Notes: generated from the letters alone by a model not told the origin. A stretch of 64,000 nucleotides of DNA from Lophium mytilinum (GCA_010093605.1 MU004181.1:992001-1056000); one strand, 5' to 3'. Shown: positions 1 through 10,980, counted from the first letter of the stretch. A program made the numbers and translations.

Positions 1-750
1 TGGAAGTGGGATCACCCGCTCAATCGATTCGCGCCATTCGCCTCGGAGAGCAGCGGCGAAGAAGTCTGAGCTCTTGACGAGAAAGGAGTCGTGGATCAGA
101 AAATCCTGAGAGCGGTTTGTAGAGCTGACTCGAACAGTGACCACGGTCGATCCTATGCTAACTTGTGTTAGTATGCACGTATTTGTTCAACTGGATTCGG
201 AGAGCTTGCCCGACTGCCTGGGAGGCGGGACGCCGGACTTCGGTCATCTTGGCTTGCAAGAGTAATAAGATGAAAATAGGAGAGACAGCAGAGTGTGGCC
301 GAAGGATCTACGAAGTAGGCTGTGATATGATGTGATATGCTGTGGTGGTGGTTGTGGTTGTGAGGAGGGATGTCCTTGCTACGGTACGAAAGATTCAGCC
401 ATTTATATATTAGCTCCCCCAAAACTTGCTTGCTGTCAGTGAATCGACCACGAATTCCCATTTTCATCGTGTGGAAAAAGACACCGAATCGGGAGGGATG
501 GAGAATCCAGAGAGAGAAGAAAGGTAGCAGCAATGAGCTGCTACTCTTCAAGCAAAGCTTAACGGAGCTAGAACAAAGATGTTGAAAGCTCGTAGCGTTA
601 GCAATAGCACTAAAGCACACATAATCCATCAACTCGGTCACATCACGCTTCCAACGCCAAAGTCTTCATCCTAAAACCCACAAAAACAACACCCACCAAA
701 AAAACAAACCCTCAACCCTCACCCCATCTATCAGAAGAGCAAAAAAAGAT
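1..750. other. left-edge non-coding stretch, no gene seen
   Basis: Open frames here are short, have no recognisable domain and no convincing splice signals. The stretch is moderately AT-rich with simple runs (GTGGTGGTTGTGGTT near 340-360). It probably contains flanking or UTR sequence of a gene to the left. Nothing else can be supported. Confidence 0.5.
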
Positions 751-888
751 TACTCGGACTGAGGTTTGAACTCAGGACCTTCAGTGCAACTAATGTTACT
801 GCTTTGGTATTAGTATTGAAAACCTCGAATGCGGTTTGGAACTGGGATAACCTACGACTGACGTGATAACCAACTACACCATCCGAGC
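751..888 (-). tRNA. split tRNA-like gene with about 66-nt internal insert (possible pseudogene)
   Basis: Read on the minus strand, the 5' part begins GCTCGGATGG and carries a good A-box (TGGTGTAGTTGGTTATC). The 3' part carries a T-arm CTGAG-TTCAAAC-CTCAG (B-box) and an acceptor strand TCCGAGT that pairs with GCTCGGA, with one G-T wobble. The anticodon stem halves TCAGT and ACTGA also pair, but they are separated by an insert where the intron would sit. Seven Ts (pol III terminator) follow the 3' end at 741-747. What is odd: the base at position 33 appears to be G rather than T and no clean anticodon can be read, so it may be a diverged tRNA gene, a pseudogene or a tRNA-derived relic. The amino acid cannot be assigned. 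Confidence 0.5.
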
Positions 889-1716
889 TTAATAAGCGGT
901 ATCAAATATAATTGCAGCTATCATCTAAGAGGCTCGGGAGGTGCGAGATGATGGCGTTGGTGATGATGTGTTGGCGGTGTGAATATTGCAAGGAGGAGTG
1001 GAGTAGGAAGTGTGAGGATGCCCCGCTGACCTTTCCGCATTCGGCTGGGGAGGGGGCAGTCAAATGATTTGACTGCGAGCTGTAGCATCTAATATTAGGG
1101 GGAACGCAACGTTATGTACATAGAGCGCCCCTGTTTTGCTACTAGCATCGATCGTTCTAGGTGATAGTCATGATCCAACAAATAATACTCTTTTTCTTCG
1201 CGATTCAAGATTTTCTACGTATAATGGAACGCATGTCAATTCAATAGCATTGTGATGTCCAACTACGGTTAGAGATCTGATCCTCATAATTTTTGAACAT
1301 TTCGACTGGATGTACGGCTGTACCTTCAAAAAGTTCACAAGTCAGCATAGAGGCACGAGTTTAGCATTGAAAGCCACGAAGAAGCGTGGCGCATATTCTT
1401 TACTTATTTGTACAATAGCAGTATTAATATCCTGGGTGGAGAGCATAACCAACTCGTAAATCCATCCCGCTGTATAGCCAAAGAAATCATGTCGATGAGA
1501 ACGTAAGCATATCCAGGCGCCATCCTAACCCGAGCCCAAGAAACCTGTCCTGTGAAGCCTAAAAGAAACCCCATAGAGTGAAACAAAAAAGAGATAGATG
1601 TGAAGGGCCGGCTATGAACACTCCTAATATCACAGGTGCTGAGCGTGAAGAGGTACGTATGCTTGCACTGTATCACGCTATACCCAAAAAGAAATCGATG
1701 AACCAACTGCCGTCTC
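889..1716. other. intergenic stretch, no gene seen
   Basis: No open frame with a recognisable domain or splice pattern. It holds the region downstream of the minus-strand membrane protein and upstream of the tRNA-like gene, so 3' UTR and tRNA 5' flank are expected. Confidence 0.5.
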
Positions 1717-3719
1717 TTAGTTCTTTTGCACAAACTCCTCAACCCGCATCGTCTCCCCACTTGGGCGGGGCGACACATCAACGACGCTGCTGTCGGGTGT
1801 CCACGCGGTGGAGGTGCTTGGTGTGTATTCCCTGAACCCGTTCACAACTACATCACTGCTGTCCTCGGCATCCTCATACGCCGGTGGCTCAGTACTACCA
1901 GACTCAGACCGGCAATCAGCCTCAGACCGGTAGTCCGGAAGGCTACTTGTGCGGCTCGGCGGCTCCGAGCTCATCACCGGCAGTTCCGCAATCGTGAAGG
2001 CTGGGTGCGAGTTCGGCTCCATACCCATGTGGATTTGTCTCTGCAGCTGCTCATGTTGAAGCGACGACATGGCTGAGCGCCCTTCCTCCGCTTGCACTAG
2101 ACTATTTACGACGCCATGCGCAGCTCGGAATTGTCTGATCTCTTCTTGCATCGCGGCCTCGAGGATGCTTTCTTGCTCGTTAATGAGCGCTCGTTTCTCC
2201 TCATAGTCGGCGATGCGTCCAAGATCGTGATTGCGGTACCACCAGCTAGCCCATGCCTGGCGGCGGGCAGCTCGACGGTATTGGCGTGCGGTGCGGCGCT
2301 CCTCTCTTGCAGCACGGCGGTCAGTGCGGGCGCGGAGGGTACAGCACCGGCGGTGGAGGAAAGCGACGAGGGCGGTCAGACCAAGGGCGGAGGCGAGAAT
2401 GCTCAGGGCTTTGACGAGGGGAGAGTGAGGTGGGGGAGGGGGACCGTGGTGATGGCCATGGTGAGGGGGGCCGTGATGTGGTGGTGGTGGAGGCGGAGGT
2501 GGAGGTCCAGGAGGATGGCCCTCAGGTGGTGGAGGAGGCGGCGGTGTGTGGGAACAGTTCCCGTTACACACCGCGTGTATTTGCTCCGGCAGGCCGTGAG
2601 TCTGCCAAACGGCGTGGTAGGGGTCGTTAGGCCCTCCCATCGGTGGAGGGGGGTGATGTGGACGGAGTCGAATATAAATGATCTTGACAGCGCCGTGTGC
2701 CTTTCGTGCAATCGTCTTAACTATGCATGTGAGGCTGTCACACTGCTTCAGCTCCGCTTTGAGACTAGCGGCGTCGTGCCGGAGATGTTCTCTGATGCGT
2801 TGCTTCTTCTCGCGGATCTGGTCCCGAAGTACTTTGGCCTGCTGTTGAAGGTGTTTGAGCTCGGCGATCTCCTCCTCGATAGAGTGGAATTTTAGTTGGG
2901 TTTCCTCGACAGTTCCCTCAGATAGACGTAAGTGTGCCGGCGGTTCTCGCCAGGAGTCGGAGAACTTCTGGTCGCCTGCGGTAGGATCGGGGAACAGTTC
3001 AAGCCTGAGTAGCTCCGGAGGAGACAACTGCTTGAAGGAGATGGTGAAACCAGAAGACTGTGGAATCGGCCTGCCATCAATGGCTTTGATATTCACGGTG
3101 AGAACTTGAGCATTCTCAGCGTCGGTAGGTGCGTCTTTAGATTCGGGACCCTCGAGGCAGGTTGAGCCCCAGGATAGGTCCAAGTCGTGTGTGCGGAACC
3201 ATTCATTTTTCTCTAGGTCAGACACTCCCTCAAAAGAACCTTCGCCGTGGCCGTGGTCGCCGGTCCATTCCTGAGCGAGGTAACGGCCATTAAGCGTGAT
3301 GTTAGAAACGCCACAGGGTGACTCGGATGAGAATGCCTGGAAGCTGAAGGTCTAATGAGGAGAGGTAAGCTTGAGTTCAATGATACTGCTGCCTGAGGTG
3401 TAAGGTAAGCACAGAGTATACGTACGAGGGACTCGTCATCGTGGCTGTTAGGCTCTTGGCTCAGACAGCCAGGACACGGGATGCTGAATGTCGCCGTTGC
3501 TTGCGAGTCTTGCAAGTCTAGATGTTATTTGTTAGCAGCTGCCTGGACGGAGTGGATATATAAGAGCAAGGGCGCACCAAGCTCGATGGTAGGATTTGTC
3601 GCTTCTGCATTGTCAAGATTCCCATGTCCCGGTGGACCCGGCGGTGGTGGGATGGCGGCAGAAGAGACGAGAGCTGGGAGAGCCCACGCCCAGGCCAGCG
3701 ACTTCAAAGAGGGCCGCAT
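1717..3719 (-). CDS. putative single-pass surface protein with Pro/His-rich ectodomain and PPxY tail
   Basis: Three exons (3719..3578, 3517..3426, 3351..1717), 622 aa. Introns have GTGCGC/GTACGT donors and a GCTAAC branch point, and the joined frame is continuous. The protein starts with a signal peptide (MRPSLKSLAWAWALPALVSSA), then a globular ectodomain with N-glycosylation sequons (NITLNG) and a Glu/Lys coiled segment. A Pro/His/Gly tract (repeated PPPPPPP and HHG units) precedes one hydrophobic helix (VKALSILASALGLTALVAFL), a strongly basic cytosolic stretch (RRAAREERRTARQYRRAARR) and an acidic Ser-rich tail holding a PPAY motif. The order predicts a type I plasma-membrane or endomembrane protein with a cytosolic PPxY that could bind WW-domain ubiquitin-ligase adaptors. 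I do not recognise a named family. It looks like a conserved fungal protein of unknown function. Confidence 0.8.
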
Positions 3720-4467
3720 GGTTGAAAAGAAAGAAGAGAAAGAGCAGAACGACTAGGAGAAGAGCAAAGACAACAGAAGCACTACGATTTGGCTTAAAAA
3801 AATCTCCAGTCCCGGCGCGAGAGTAGTGAACAGCTGTCCCAGAGATCAGATTCCAGGCACCAGCAACTCGGGGAACCCTTCGTATTATTGGCGTCGACGC
3901 GAGAAACAGTCTAAGCCTGGCTGGGTGAGGGCTGATGCACAGCCTGCGTGCCCTGCCGCGTCACCTCGATGCGCCGAGTGGGGCCTCGAAGCTCATGGAG
4001 GCTTTCGCATCTCCTGGCAAAGCTTCAATTGCATCTTAATAGCTGCGTTGATAATAGTTAAATAGTAGTGACAGTGCGACAGAGCAGCGAGCGGTACCGA
4101 AGCTTGAGGGTATGAGGTACCGTGGAAGCATTTGAAAACACCACGTTTCGCTTGCGAGAACTGTAGCTCAACGTCCAAAATCGCGGTGGTACGTACCGTC
4201 CCTCTGCCGATTGGCCTCCACATCTGCAGGGCTGCAGCCTTGTCGCGGCCTCCCAGGGTTGGATTGATTCTGTGGTGACATGGCGCCCATTGGTCGAGGC
4301 CCTATAAAGCACGTGACTCATGCCAAGCGCTAAACACGCAACCCCGCGACTTTTCCGTCACACTATCAACACTGAAGGACCTACCGAGCCCACCAAAACC
4401 CCCGCATCCGACATATACGCACCTCAGCTCCTTCTCAGCGGTTCTCGGCGCAGACGCCCTCAGCAAA
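3720..4467. other. divergent intergenic region between the surface protein and LSM4
   Basis: No gene seen. It serves as the upstream region of both the minus-strand surface-protein gene and plus-strand LSM4. The LSM4-proximal part holds clear promoter-like elements listed separately. Confidence 0.5.
4289..4320 (+). promoter_or_regulatory. LSM4 upstream CCAAT / TATA / overlapping CACGTG-TGACTCA element
   Basis: About 150-180 bp before the LSM4 start there is ATTGG (reverse CCAAT) at 4289-4293, TATAAA at 4303-4308 and CACGTG at 4310-4315. The last overlaps TGACTCA at 4314-4320. CACGTG is the bHLH (Cbf1-type) core and TGACTCA the Gcn4/CpcA core. The overlap could make binding mutually exclusive. 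These are motif matches only; use in the cell is inferred. Confidence 0.45.
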
Positions 4468-4983
4468 ATGGCACGTCCCCTCCCCCTCCTGCTTCCTTCA
4501 GCTCTATTCGCAACCTCGAACATCGCAGACAGGACCCTAGCTGACCTGTATCAAGCTTCCTCTCGGCCTCCTGACAGCTGCGCAAGGCCATGCGATGCTC
4601 GTGGAGCTCAAGAATGGCGAAACCCTTAATGGCCATCTTGTTAGCTGCGACACGTGGATGAACCTGACCTTGAAGGAGGTCGTCCAGACCAGCTCGGATG
4701 GAGACAAGTTCTTCAGGATTGCTGAAGTATACGTGCGCGGAAACAATGTACGTTTGGACAACTATTGGATCCTGGAACACCCACTAACAAGCTGCAGATT
4801 AAATACATGCGCGTTTCAGACGACATTGTCGACATCGTGAAGGAACAACAGGCCAAAGACCAGGCAGCGCGTGCGGCTCGGACCGGGCAAGACCAGAGGG
4901 GTGGACATGGTGGCAGAGGCGACCGTGGACGAGGAATGGGTCGTGGCGGCCGTGGACGTGGCCGTGGCAGAGGCGGTTCGTGA
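4468..4983 (+). CDS. LSM4: U6 snRNA-associated Sm-like protein LSm4
   Basis: LSm4 is a subunit of the LSm2-8 ring on U6 snRNA in the nucleus and of LSm1-7 in mRNA decapping in the cytoplasm. The Sm fold is plain: Sm1 ([23 protein letters not shown], shortened) around residues 15-40 and Sm2 ([14 protein letters not shown]) around 60-80. A C-terminal RG-rich tail ([18 protein letters not shown]) follows, as is usual for LSm4. The model has a 3-nt first exon ATG (4468..4470), then 4556..4747 and 4798..4983; 126 aa. Intron 2 is a standard GTACGT/CTAAC/CAG intron. Intron 1 would use a GC donor (ATG|GCACGT) with an AGCTGAC branch and CAAG acceptor. It is chosen because the exon-2 frame [12 protein letters not shown] is the conserved LSm4 N-terminus right after Met. 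The exact start is the least certain point. Confidence 0.9.
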
Positions 4984-5609
4984 GAGCCGAAGACGCGGAG
5001 GAAGACCGCCCTATAACGAACGCTTAGATGCGGGAAGTACGCCATGGAGAGGAGGTATTATGGCTCTTACTGCGCCTATTGCCTGCGCTGCACAGTCGGC
5101 GAGGCTGGCGTTATTCGAAAGAGGATATTGGTTCGCAAAGAGAACCTCAATGGGATTAATTCGCGAATATGGCTAATGACCATGCGGGTCATAGTGCAAA
5201 TCACCTCGGACAATCGAACTAGGCAAACGCTGAGGATGTAAGTGAGGTACAGTGCAAGACCACGAAGTTGGTTCTCCAGTTCCTCATCAATCAAAAAAAA
5301 CTACTCTCAATCGATTAGCTGTAAAACTGTCACTTTCATCAGTTTTTCTTGCGTGAGATAATACGCACGTCGGCAGCGCCTAGAAAGGGACACTGTTCAC
5401 CGCTCGTCTATGAAATTGCTCGTACCTTCGGCCTCTGCGACTCGACTGCTCACTCCTGCTGTTACGCCGAGCGGGGTAGTACCTGCCGTAGGTAAGCTTC
5501 CGAGTCTCGTTAAACCGCGAGAAGAGACCACCTCGGTTTGCTCAGCCCAATATTTTATGATCACTGGTGATAATCCCCCAAGCTCCACCATCAAACCCAT
5601 CATCTCACT
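4984..5609. other. intergenic between LSM4 and the SDR gene
   Basis: No gene seen. It contains the LSM4 3' end and the SDR promoter region. Confidence 0.5.
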
Positions 5610-6838
5610 ATGACGGACCTCAATATCAAAAAGAGCGACCTCGTCGGCCTGAAAGGCAAAGTCGTAGTCATCACTGGTAAGCCTAATCCCGACTCGCCCA
5701 GTTTGAGTTCGGGTTTGCTCACATTCATGCTACACCACAGGTGGATCTTCCGGAATTGGACTCGCAACCGCCCAGCTTCTCCTCAGCCTCGGAGCCCAAG
5801 TAGTCGTGGGAGACACCAACGCCCCACCCGAAGCCCTGCATGCCACGTTCCTCAAGACGGACGTGAGGGTCTGGGCCGACCAGGTCGCCCTGTTCAATAA
5901 GGCCATCGAGACGCACGGCGTCATCGACCATGTCTTCGCCAATGCAGGTACGTTTTCGCTGTCCAATCACTGCAAAGTCCGCTGTGTGGGGCTGCTGTAC
6001 ACCTGTCTGCAGCCGCCTGAGGTGACCCATCAAGTTTACCGGCTGTTCAAAGTCGTCAACTTTAGCTCTTTCACTTGAGTGCCTTCAGACAGTGGCAACG
6101 AACATCATGGAATCATGCATGAGCTGTTGTTTCTATTGACTTTCCTATGCTCACACATCTCCTGCAGGCGTCGCCAAAACCACCAGCCTCATCGACGATG
6201 AACTCGACAGCAACGGCAACCTCAAAGCCCCAGACCTCATCACCTACAACGTCAACCTGATCGGCTGCATGTACACAACACGCCTGGGCGTCTTCCACCT
6301 AAAGAAGAACCCAAAGGGCGGCAGTATCGTCGTCACCGGCTCAGCCTGCAGTACGCCCACCCCCCATGCCCCATCCAATACATAGAATCCCCCCACTAAC
6401 CCACCCCCAGGCTACCAAGGCTTCAGCGTCGTAGATTACTGCACCGCCAAACACGGCGTCCTCGGTCTCGTCCGCAGCGTCAAAGCGCAGCTCCCACCCG
6501 CTCTCAACATCCGCATCAACTGCCTCGCCCCGGAATGGACCGACACGGGCCTCGTCAAGAGCACCTTCTTCCGCTCGCTCGACGTCCCGGTGCAGGGCCC
6601 CGAGGTTGTTGCGCTGTCGGCAGCGCTCTGCATGGCGGATGGCGCGCGCAACGGCCAGCTGATTCTTTCGAAGGAGGGCAAGTTCAAGGAGCTCGAGGGT
6701 GGGTATATGCCGTGGTTGGTGACGCAGACGGGCGGCGAGAGCGTGTCGATTGAGGCGGCGTTGGCGAAGCTGCAGCTGAAGATCAAGGAGGTGGCAGAGG
6801 CGCCGGATGCGGAGGCGGGCGCTGAGGGAGGCGTGTAG
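5610..6838 (+). CDS. short-chain dehydrogenase/reductase (SDR family)
   Basis: Four exons (5610..5676, 5741..5947, 6168..6350, 6411..6838), 294 aa. The introns have GTAAGC, GTACGT and GTACGC donors and join in phase. The protein is a classical SDR: the cofactor motif TGGSSGIG (TGxxxGxG) spans the first junction near residues 22-29. An acidic residue (VVVGDTN) ends beta-2, which favours NAD(H). FANAG is the structural motif; the catalytic set is Ser in VTGSAC and Tyr/Lys in YCTAKHG. It resembles the 15-hydroxyprostaglandin dehydrogenase-like fungal SDRs. The substrate cannot be told from sequence. No signal peptide or membrane segment is visible; a cytosolic NAD-dependent oxidoreductase is likely. 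Confidence 0.9.
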
Positions 6839-7364
6839 TTGGAGGAGGAGCTTATGGCGATGCATGACGGGAGACGTGGTGTGGTTAGGGAGTTGGGGCA
6901 TACTCATGACCTCCGGATGCTAGAGAGTGGTTCTCGAGCTGGTTGAGGGAGAGTCTTATCTTAGCTAGGGATAGCCTGACATTAAATCATGATCTTCGAG
7001 CTCTATCCACCACTTTGATTGACAGGAGTTTCAGATGGCATATGGGCCATGAAAAAGGTGGTACTCTGCCTTTTGTGTATGGTAGATGAATGGCAGTGAA
7101 AATCGGCAGTTCACGAATTCGTGTTTGACACCGCTTGAGCTTCCTCCAAGATGCTACTACTAGTCTTGGAAATAGCAGGTTTGGCAAGCCTGATAGCTCT
7201 CCAGGCCACCTTGATGGTGCTAGACTGCTGGAGTGTGCCAGATATTTTCTGCCTAGCGAGAATGGCTGTCAGAGTATGTGTCTATTTTTATACATGTAGC
7301 TTCTACAATTGTGCACTGAGTCGTATTTTACAAGCCCAGCTCGCCCACATACACGCGTCACATT
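6839..7364. other. convergent 3' intergenic region
   Basis: It lies between the plus-strand SDR gene and the minus-strand uS4m gene, both ending here. No gene is seen; 3' UTRs of both are expected. Confidence 0.5.
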
Positions 7365-8727
7365 CTACCTCCTCTTCAGATACCAATTGAAAGCGAGCTG
7401 GTTCGTATCCACCGAGAAGGGGGACGGTACTTCTGAGAAGCCAGGCCTCGCAACAGGATGCCTGAGATACACCGCCGCGCAGATATTCTGGTTGACTTCT
7501 AGATATCGTGGAATGAAGGCAAACGCAGACATGTATGGTCTAGGTCGCCAGGGTGTGGCGTAAGGCTTCCTTCCATCCTCTTTATTCCAAACAGAGCCGA
7601 TCATAATCCTCTCTTCCGCGAACTCGAAAGCTTCTTGAATGAGGCTCATGTCCTCTCCTGTGGTTTCAGCAACGGGCGCGTACTCCCTTTTAATGAGGTC
7701 GAGCTGGTCCTCAAGGGTTTCGGTCGACAGATCTGTAGCACTCTTATGGAGAGAGATGGCTCGCTTGACCTCGTTGCGGAATCGTCGAAGATTCTTTCTC
7801 AACTTCGTGTGGACGCCATCCTTCGCCGAAAGGACCTTTTTCGTTCGCCTCATCAGGATAAGTAGGCGCTTCCTCAACGCTTCGGGACTTGCGTCTGGTG
7901 CGCTTATGATCTCGGCTTGCTTGGACTCGCCATCTATACTAACTGGTCCGACCTTGGCGGCTTTGCTTACTTTGGTCTGCTTGGGACCTGTGGCATGGGC
8001 GGCCTTCAGCTTGCGGTATCTTTGGCGGGTAGCTCTCGTCCTAGTCTTCGAGGCACCCGTGGCGAACAGAACGCGTTCGGGTTCGACTTGGAACATGTCC
8101 CCAGGGTTTAGCTGGTAGCCTGGGTATATCATCTAGAAAGATGGTCAGCAACCGGTATTCATGGACTCTCACCAACAGCATTTGAGACGCACCCTCTTTC
8201 CATTGACCTTGACGTAGCCATGGACGACGAACTGCCTCGCCTGCCGCGCACTGCTTGCGAATAACGACCTCCATACAGCCATGTCGAGTCGTCTCTCTAG
8301 CGGGTAGTATGTCATCTGCATGTATGGGGTTGGCGGCCGCGCCCTCTCTGCCCTCTCCACGTCCGCACCGGAGCCTCGTCCTTCAGCTTGCTCAGAGCCG
8401 TCGTTCTGAGCTAAGTATTTGTGGTCCATGGGAACAACGGCCGGGATGTTGCGGCGGAACAGGCGCTCCCACTGCTTCTCGCGGACCTGCTCGCCATGGT
8501 ATGCGCGCGTGATGGACTTGGCCTTCCATTTCTGCTGGAAGTAGGTGCCGCGGGTTTGGGTCGATGTGGCTTCGCGGAGGCGTGAGAGGTTGTATAGGGT
8601 CCACCGACTCCAGTCCTGGCGGACTTTCTAGGAAAGAAAAGGGTCAGTTGTGTCAATTGAGCGGAAGCTGTGGGAAGCTAGAGGGTCTCACAATCTTCTT
8701 CAGACCATGGAACCTCCTCGACCGCAT
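7365..8727 (-). CDS. NAM9: mitochondrial small ribosomal subunit protein uS4m (Nam9-like)
   Basis: Three exons (8727..8692, 8627..8193, 8132..7365), 412 aa. Exon 2 starts [16 protein letters not shown], and the S4 RNA-binding domain follows ([39 protein letters not shown], shortened here). Exon 3 resumes [19 protein letters not shown]. The joined [17 protein letters not shown] segment is the hallmark of fungal mitochondrial S4. The C-terminal half is the fungal extension, basic and helical, ending with [25 protein letters not shown]. It acts in mitoribosome assembly and decoding fidelity. The gene is divergent from the La gene, sharing about 340 bp upstream. Confidence 0.92.
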
Positions 8728-9067
8728 ATTTGAAAGCGGCGGCAGGGGCAATTGGAGATAGGGAGATGGCGTGTATCGATGTTGGATGTCTGCATGAATT
8801 CTCTCAGTTCGCGATGATCACGTGTGCCATGTCGGTGCTGGGGTTTCTTTTTGCCGGCGAATGGCCCGGGCGATCCCTGCCGGCTAGAACTAGCGCCCGG
8901 CGCAAATTTCTGAGGTTGATTGAGCTCCCCACCAAAGCTCCATCCAGTTCACTTCCTCACTTCACCACCACGCTGCAGAAATCTTTCAATCAGCTTTCCT
9001 TTTTCAAAATCCGTCTTGCTGGCATCGCAAAATCTATCCAAAAGTACGATACAGCTTCTCTACCACC
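8728..9067. promoter_or_regulatory. shared upstream region of uS4m and La genes
   Basis: A 340-bp region between divergent start codons. No further open frame is convincing. The La side contains a pyrimidine-rich leader (CTTTCAATCAGCTTTCC). Co-regulation of two translation/RNA genes is possible but only inferred. Confidence 0.45.
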
Positions 9068-10576
9068 ATGTCCGACGATACTGCCACTGCGGCAGCTGCG
9101 ACTGCCCCTCCCCAGGAAGAGCAGGTGAAGGCCGCTGAATCTGTTGATGAACCGACGCCCGAAAAAGCCACTACCCCAGCTGAAACTAAGCTGCCCTCGA
9201 CCGATTCTACCCCTGAGAAGAAGACTGCGGAAGACAAGGTCGAAGCTGAGAAGCCCAAGGACGAAAAGGTCCATGGCGACAAAAACTCCAATGGGAAGAG
9301 GGAGTTCAATGGCAACCGGGAGGGCAGATCATACAATAACAGACAGGCTAATGTCAAGACGAAGTTCGAGGACCTTCCAGAGTCCAAGGACCCCGAAGAG
9401 ATTCGCAAGCAGGTCAGCAACTACATTGCTGCTACAATTGGCCCCATGCTAACTCACTTAGGCTGAGTTCTACTTCAGTGACTCAAACCTTCCCGGGGAC
9501 AAGTATCTGTATGAGCTCGTCGGCGGACCCGAGAACAAGGCTGTTCCAATCAGCATCATTGCCAGTTTCAAGCGCATGCAGCGCTTCAAACCATTCTCCG
9601 CTGTCGTGGCTGCGCTTGAGGACAGCAAAATTCTTGAGGTGGTCAACGGCGACCAAGTCAAGCGCAAGGATCCGATCGCCATCACGGCTTCCTACGACCT
9701 CGATCCCCGTGCCCAGCTCATGGCGGAGAATGACGTTGCCCAGCCGCGCAGCATCTACGCCAAGGGCTTCGGCGAAGAAGGCTCCACGACGCAATTCGAC
9801 ATCGAGGCGTTGTTCGAGCCATTCGGACCTATCAAAGCCGTTCGTCTTCGTCGCACCCGCGACAAGGAATTCAAAGGCAGCGTCTTCGTTGAGTTCGCGG
9901 ACGAGAGCCTGATGGAGGCATTCCTGGCGCTGGAGACTAAGCCTAAGTGGAACGGGGAGGATCTCAAGATCATGACCAAGAAAGAGTACTGCCTTGCCAA
10001 GCTCAAGGACATCGACGAGGGCCGCGTTCAGCCCAACGTGAACAAACCATCATACTACAAGAAGCCTCAGAATGACGGTGATTGGAAGAGCGGCCGCAAA
10101 GACTTCCAACGTAGCGGGGAGTTTCGAGGCCGGGGTGGTCGTGGTGGTCGTGGTGGCCGTGGCCGCGGGCGTGGTGGCGAGAGGCGTGGAGGTCGTGACG
10201 GCGATAGACGTGATGGTCGTGATGGCAGAGACGGCCGCGATGGTCGCAATGGACGGCGGGACAGGTCTAGGTCTCCCCGTGGACCAAAGCTCGATGCCCA
10301 GTAAGTCTTTCAAAACTTTTGACTTGATATAGAAGCTAACAAGGGCTCAGGGGGATTCCAATCGTCCAAGTTCTTACGCCTCCCATTTCCAAGCCGGCTG
10401 ACTCCGCTCCCAACTCCGCTGGAAAGAAAGCATCTCCAGTCCCAGAGAAGAAGGCTGAGGCAGGAGCGGATGCCGCAGCTACTTCAACCAAGAAGCGCTC
10501 TCGAGAAGATGACGCCCCGGAGGCGCAGTCTCCTCAAGAGAAGAAAGCCAAGACCGAGGTTTCTGCTGAAGCGTAG
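9068..10576 (+). CDS. LHP1: La protein (Lhp1/Sla1-type), RNA polymerase III transcript chaperone
   Basis: Three exons (9068..9412, 9462..10300, 10351..10576), 469 aa. La binds 3' oligo-U of new pol III transcripts in the nucleus and protects pre-tRNAs. An acidic, Thr/Glu/Lys-rich N-terminus (about 1-100) leads into the La motif (IRKQAEFYFSDSNLPGDKYL; KRMQRFKPF). An RRM follows (RSIYAKGF as RNP2, GSVFVEFAD as RNP1), then a long Arg/Gly tail with RGG and RDG/GRD repeats. The end is Lys-rich with SP sites and KKRSREDD, plausibly a nuclear localisation signal. Frame and introns (CAG|GTCAGC; CA|GTAAGT) fit. The RGG/GRD tail is a repeat likely to vary in length between strains. Confidence 0.93.
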
Positions 10577-10980
10577 GCGAGATAGCGAGACAGATCAGTC
10601 GCACGGTGTTTCCTTTGTTTTCTATTTCAACGGAACTGCACAGGCATTTGGGTTTGATTTCGATCTTCTGCATCAGGCGGGTATCATTTTAACGGCGTGA
10701 ATGAGTCACGAGGCTTCACACGGGTGAAGATCAGCATCATTTCCTTTGGCTTGCTCTATCACAACATCCGTATGAATTGGATGGAAAAAATCGGACGTTC
10801 CTCATTAGGGTACTTCTGCTTAAGGGTATGATACCACATTGCTGTAAAGCAACCGAAACCAGTTGCTACGTAGATGATCGGCTTTGAAGCCAGAGGCTCT
10901 AGTCATTATATTCATGACAGAATCAACAGATATCTACAATATTCCCTTCTCTGTTCATTGTGACCGGTCTCGATTCCACT
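10577..10980. other. convergent 3' intergenic region
   Basis: Between the ends of the La gene and the Myb gene. No gene seen. Confidence 0.5.

Noticed and set aside
2116-2895. Long plus-strand open frames over the Pro-rich surface-protein gene
   Set aside because: They are antisense shadows of the GC-rich Pro/His tract; they show no domain and no splice structure.
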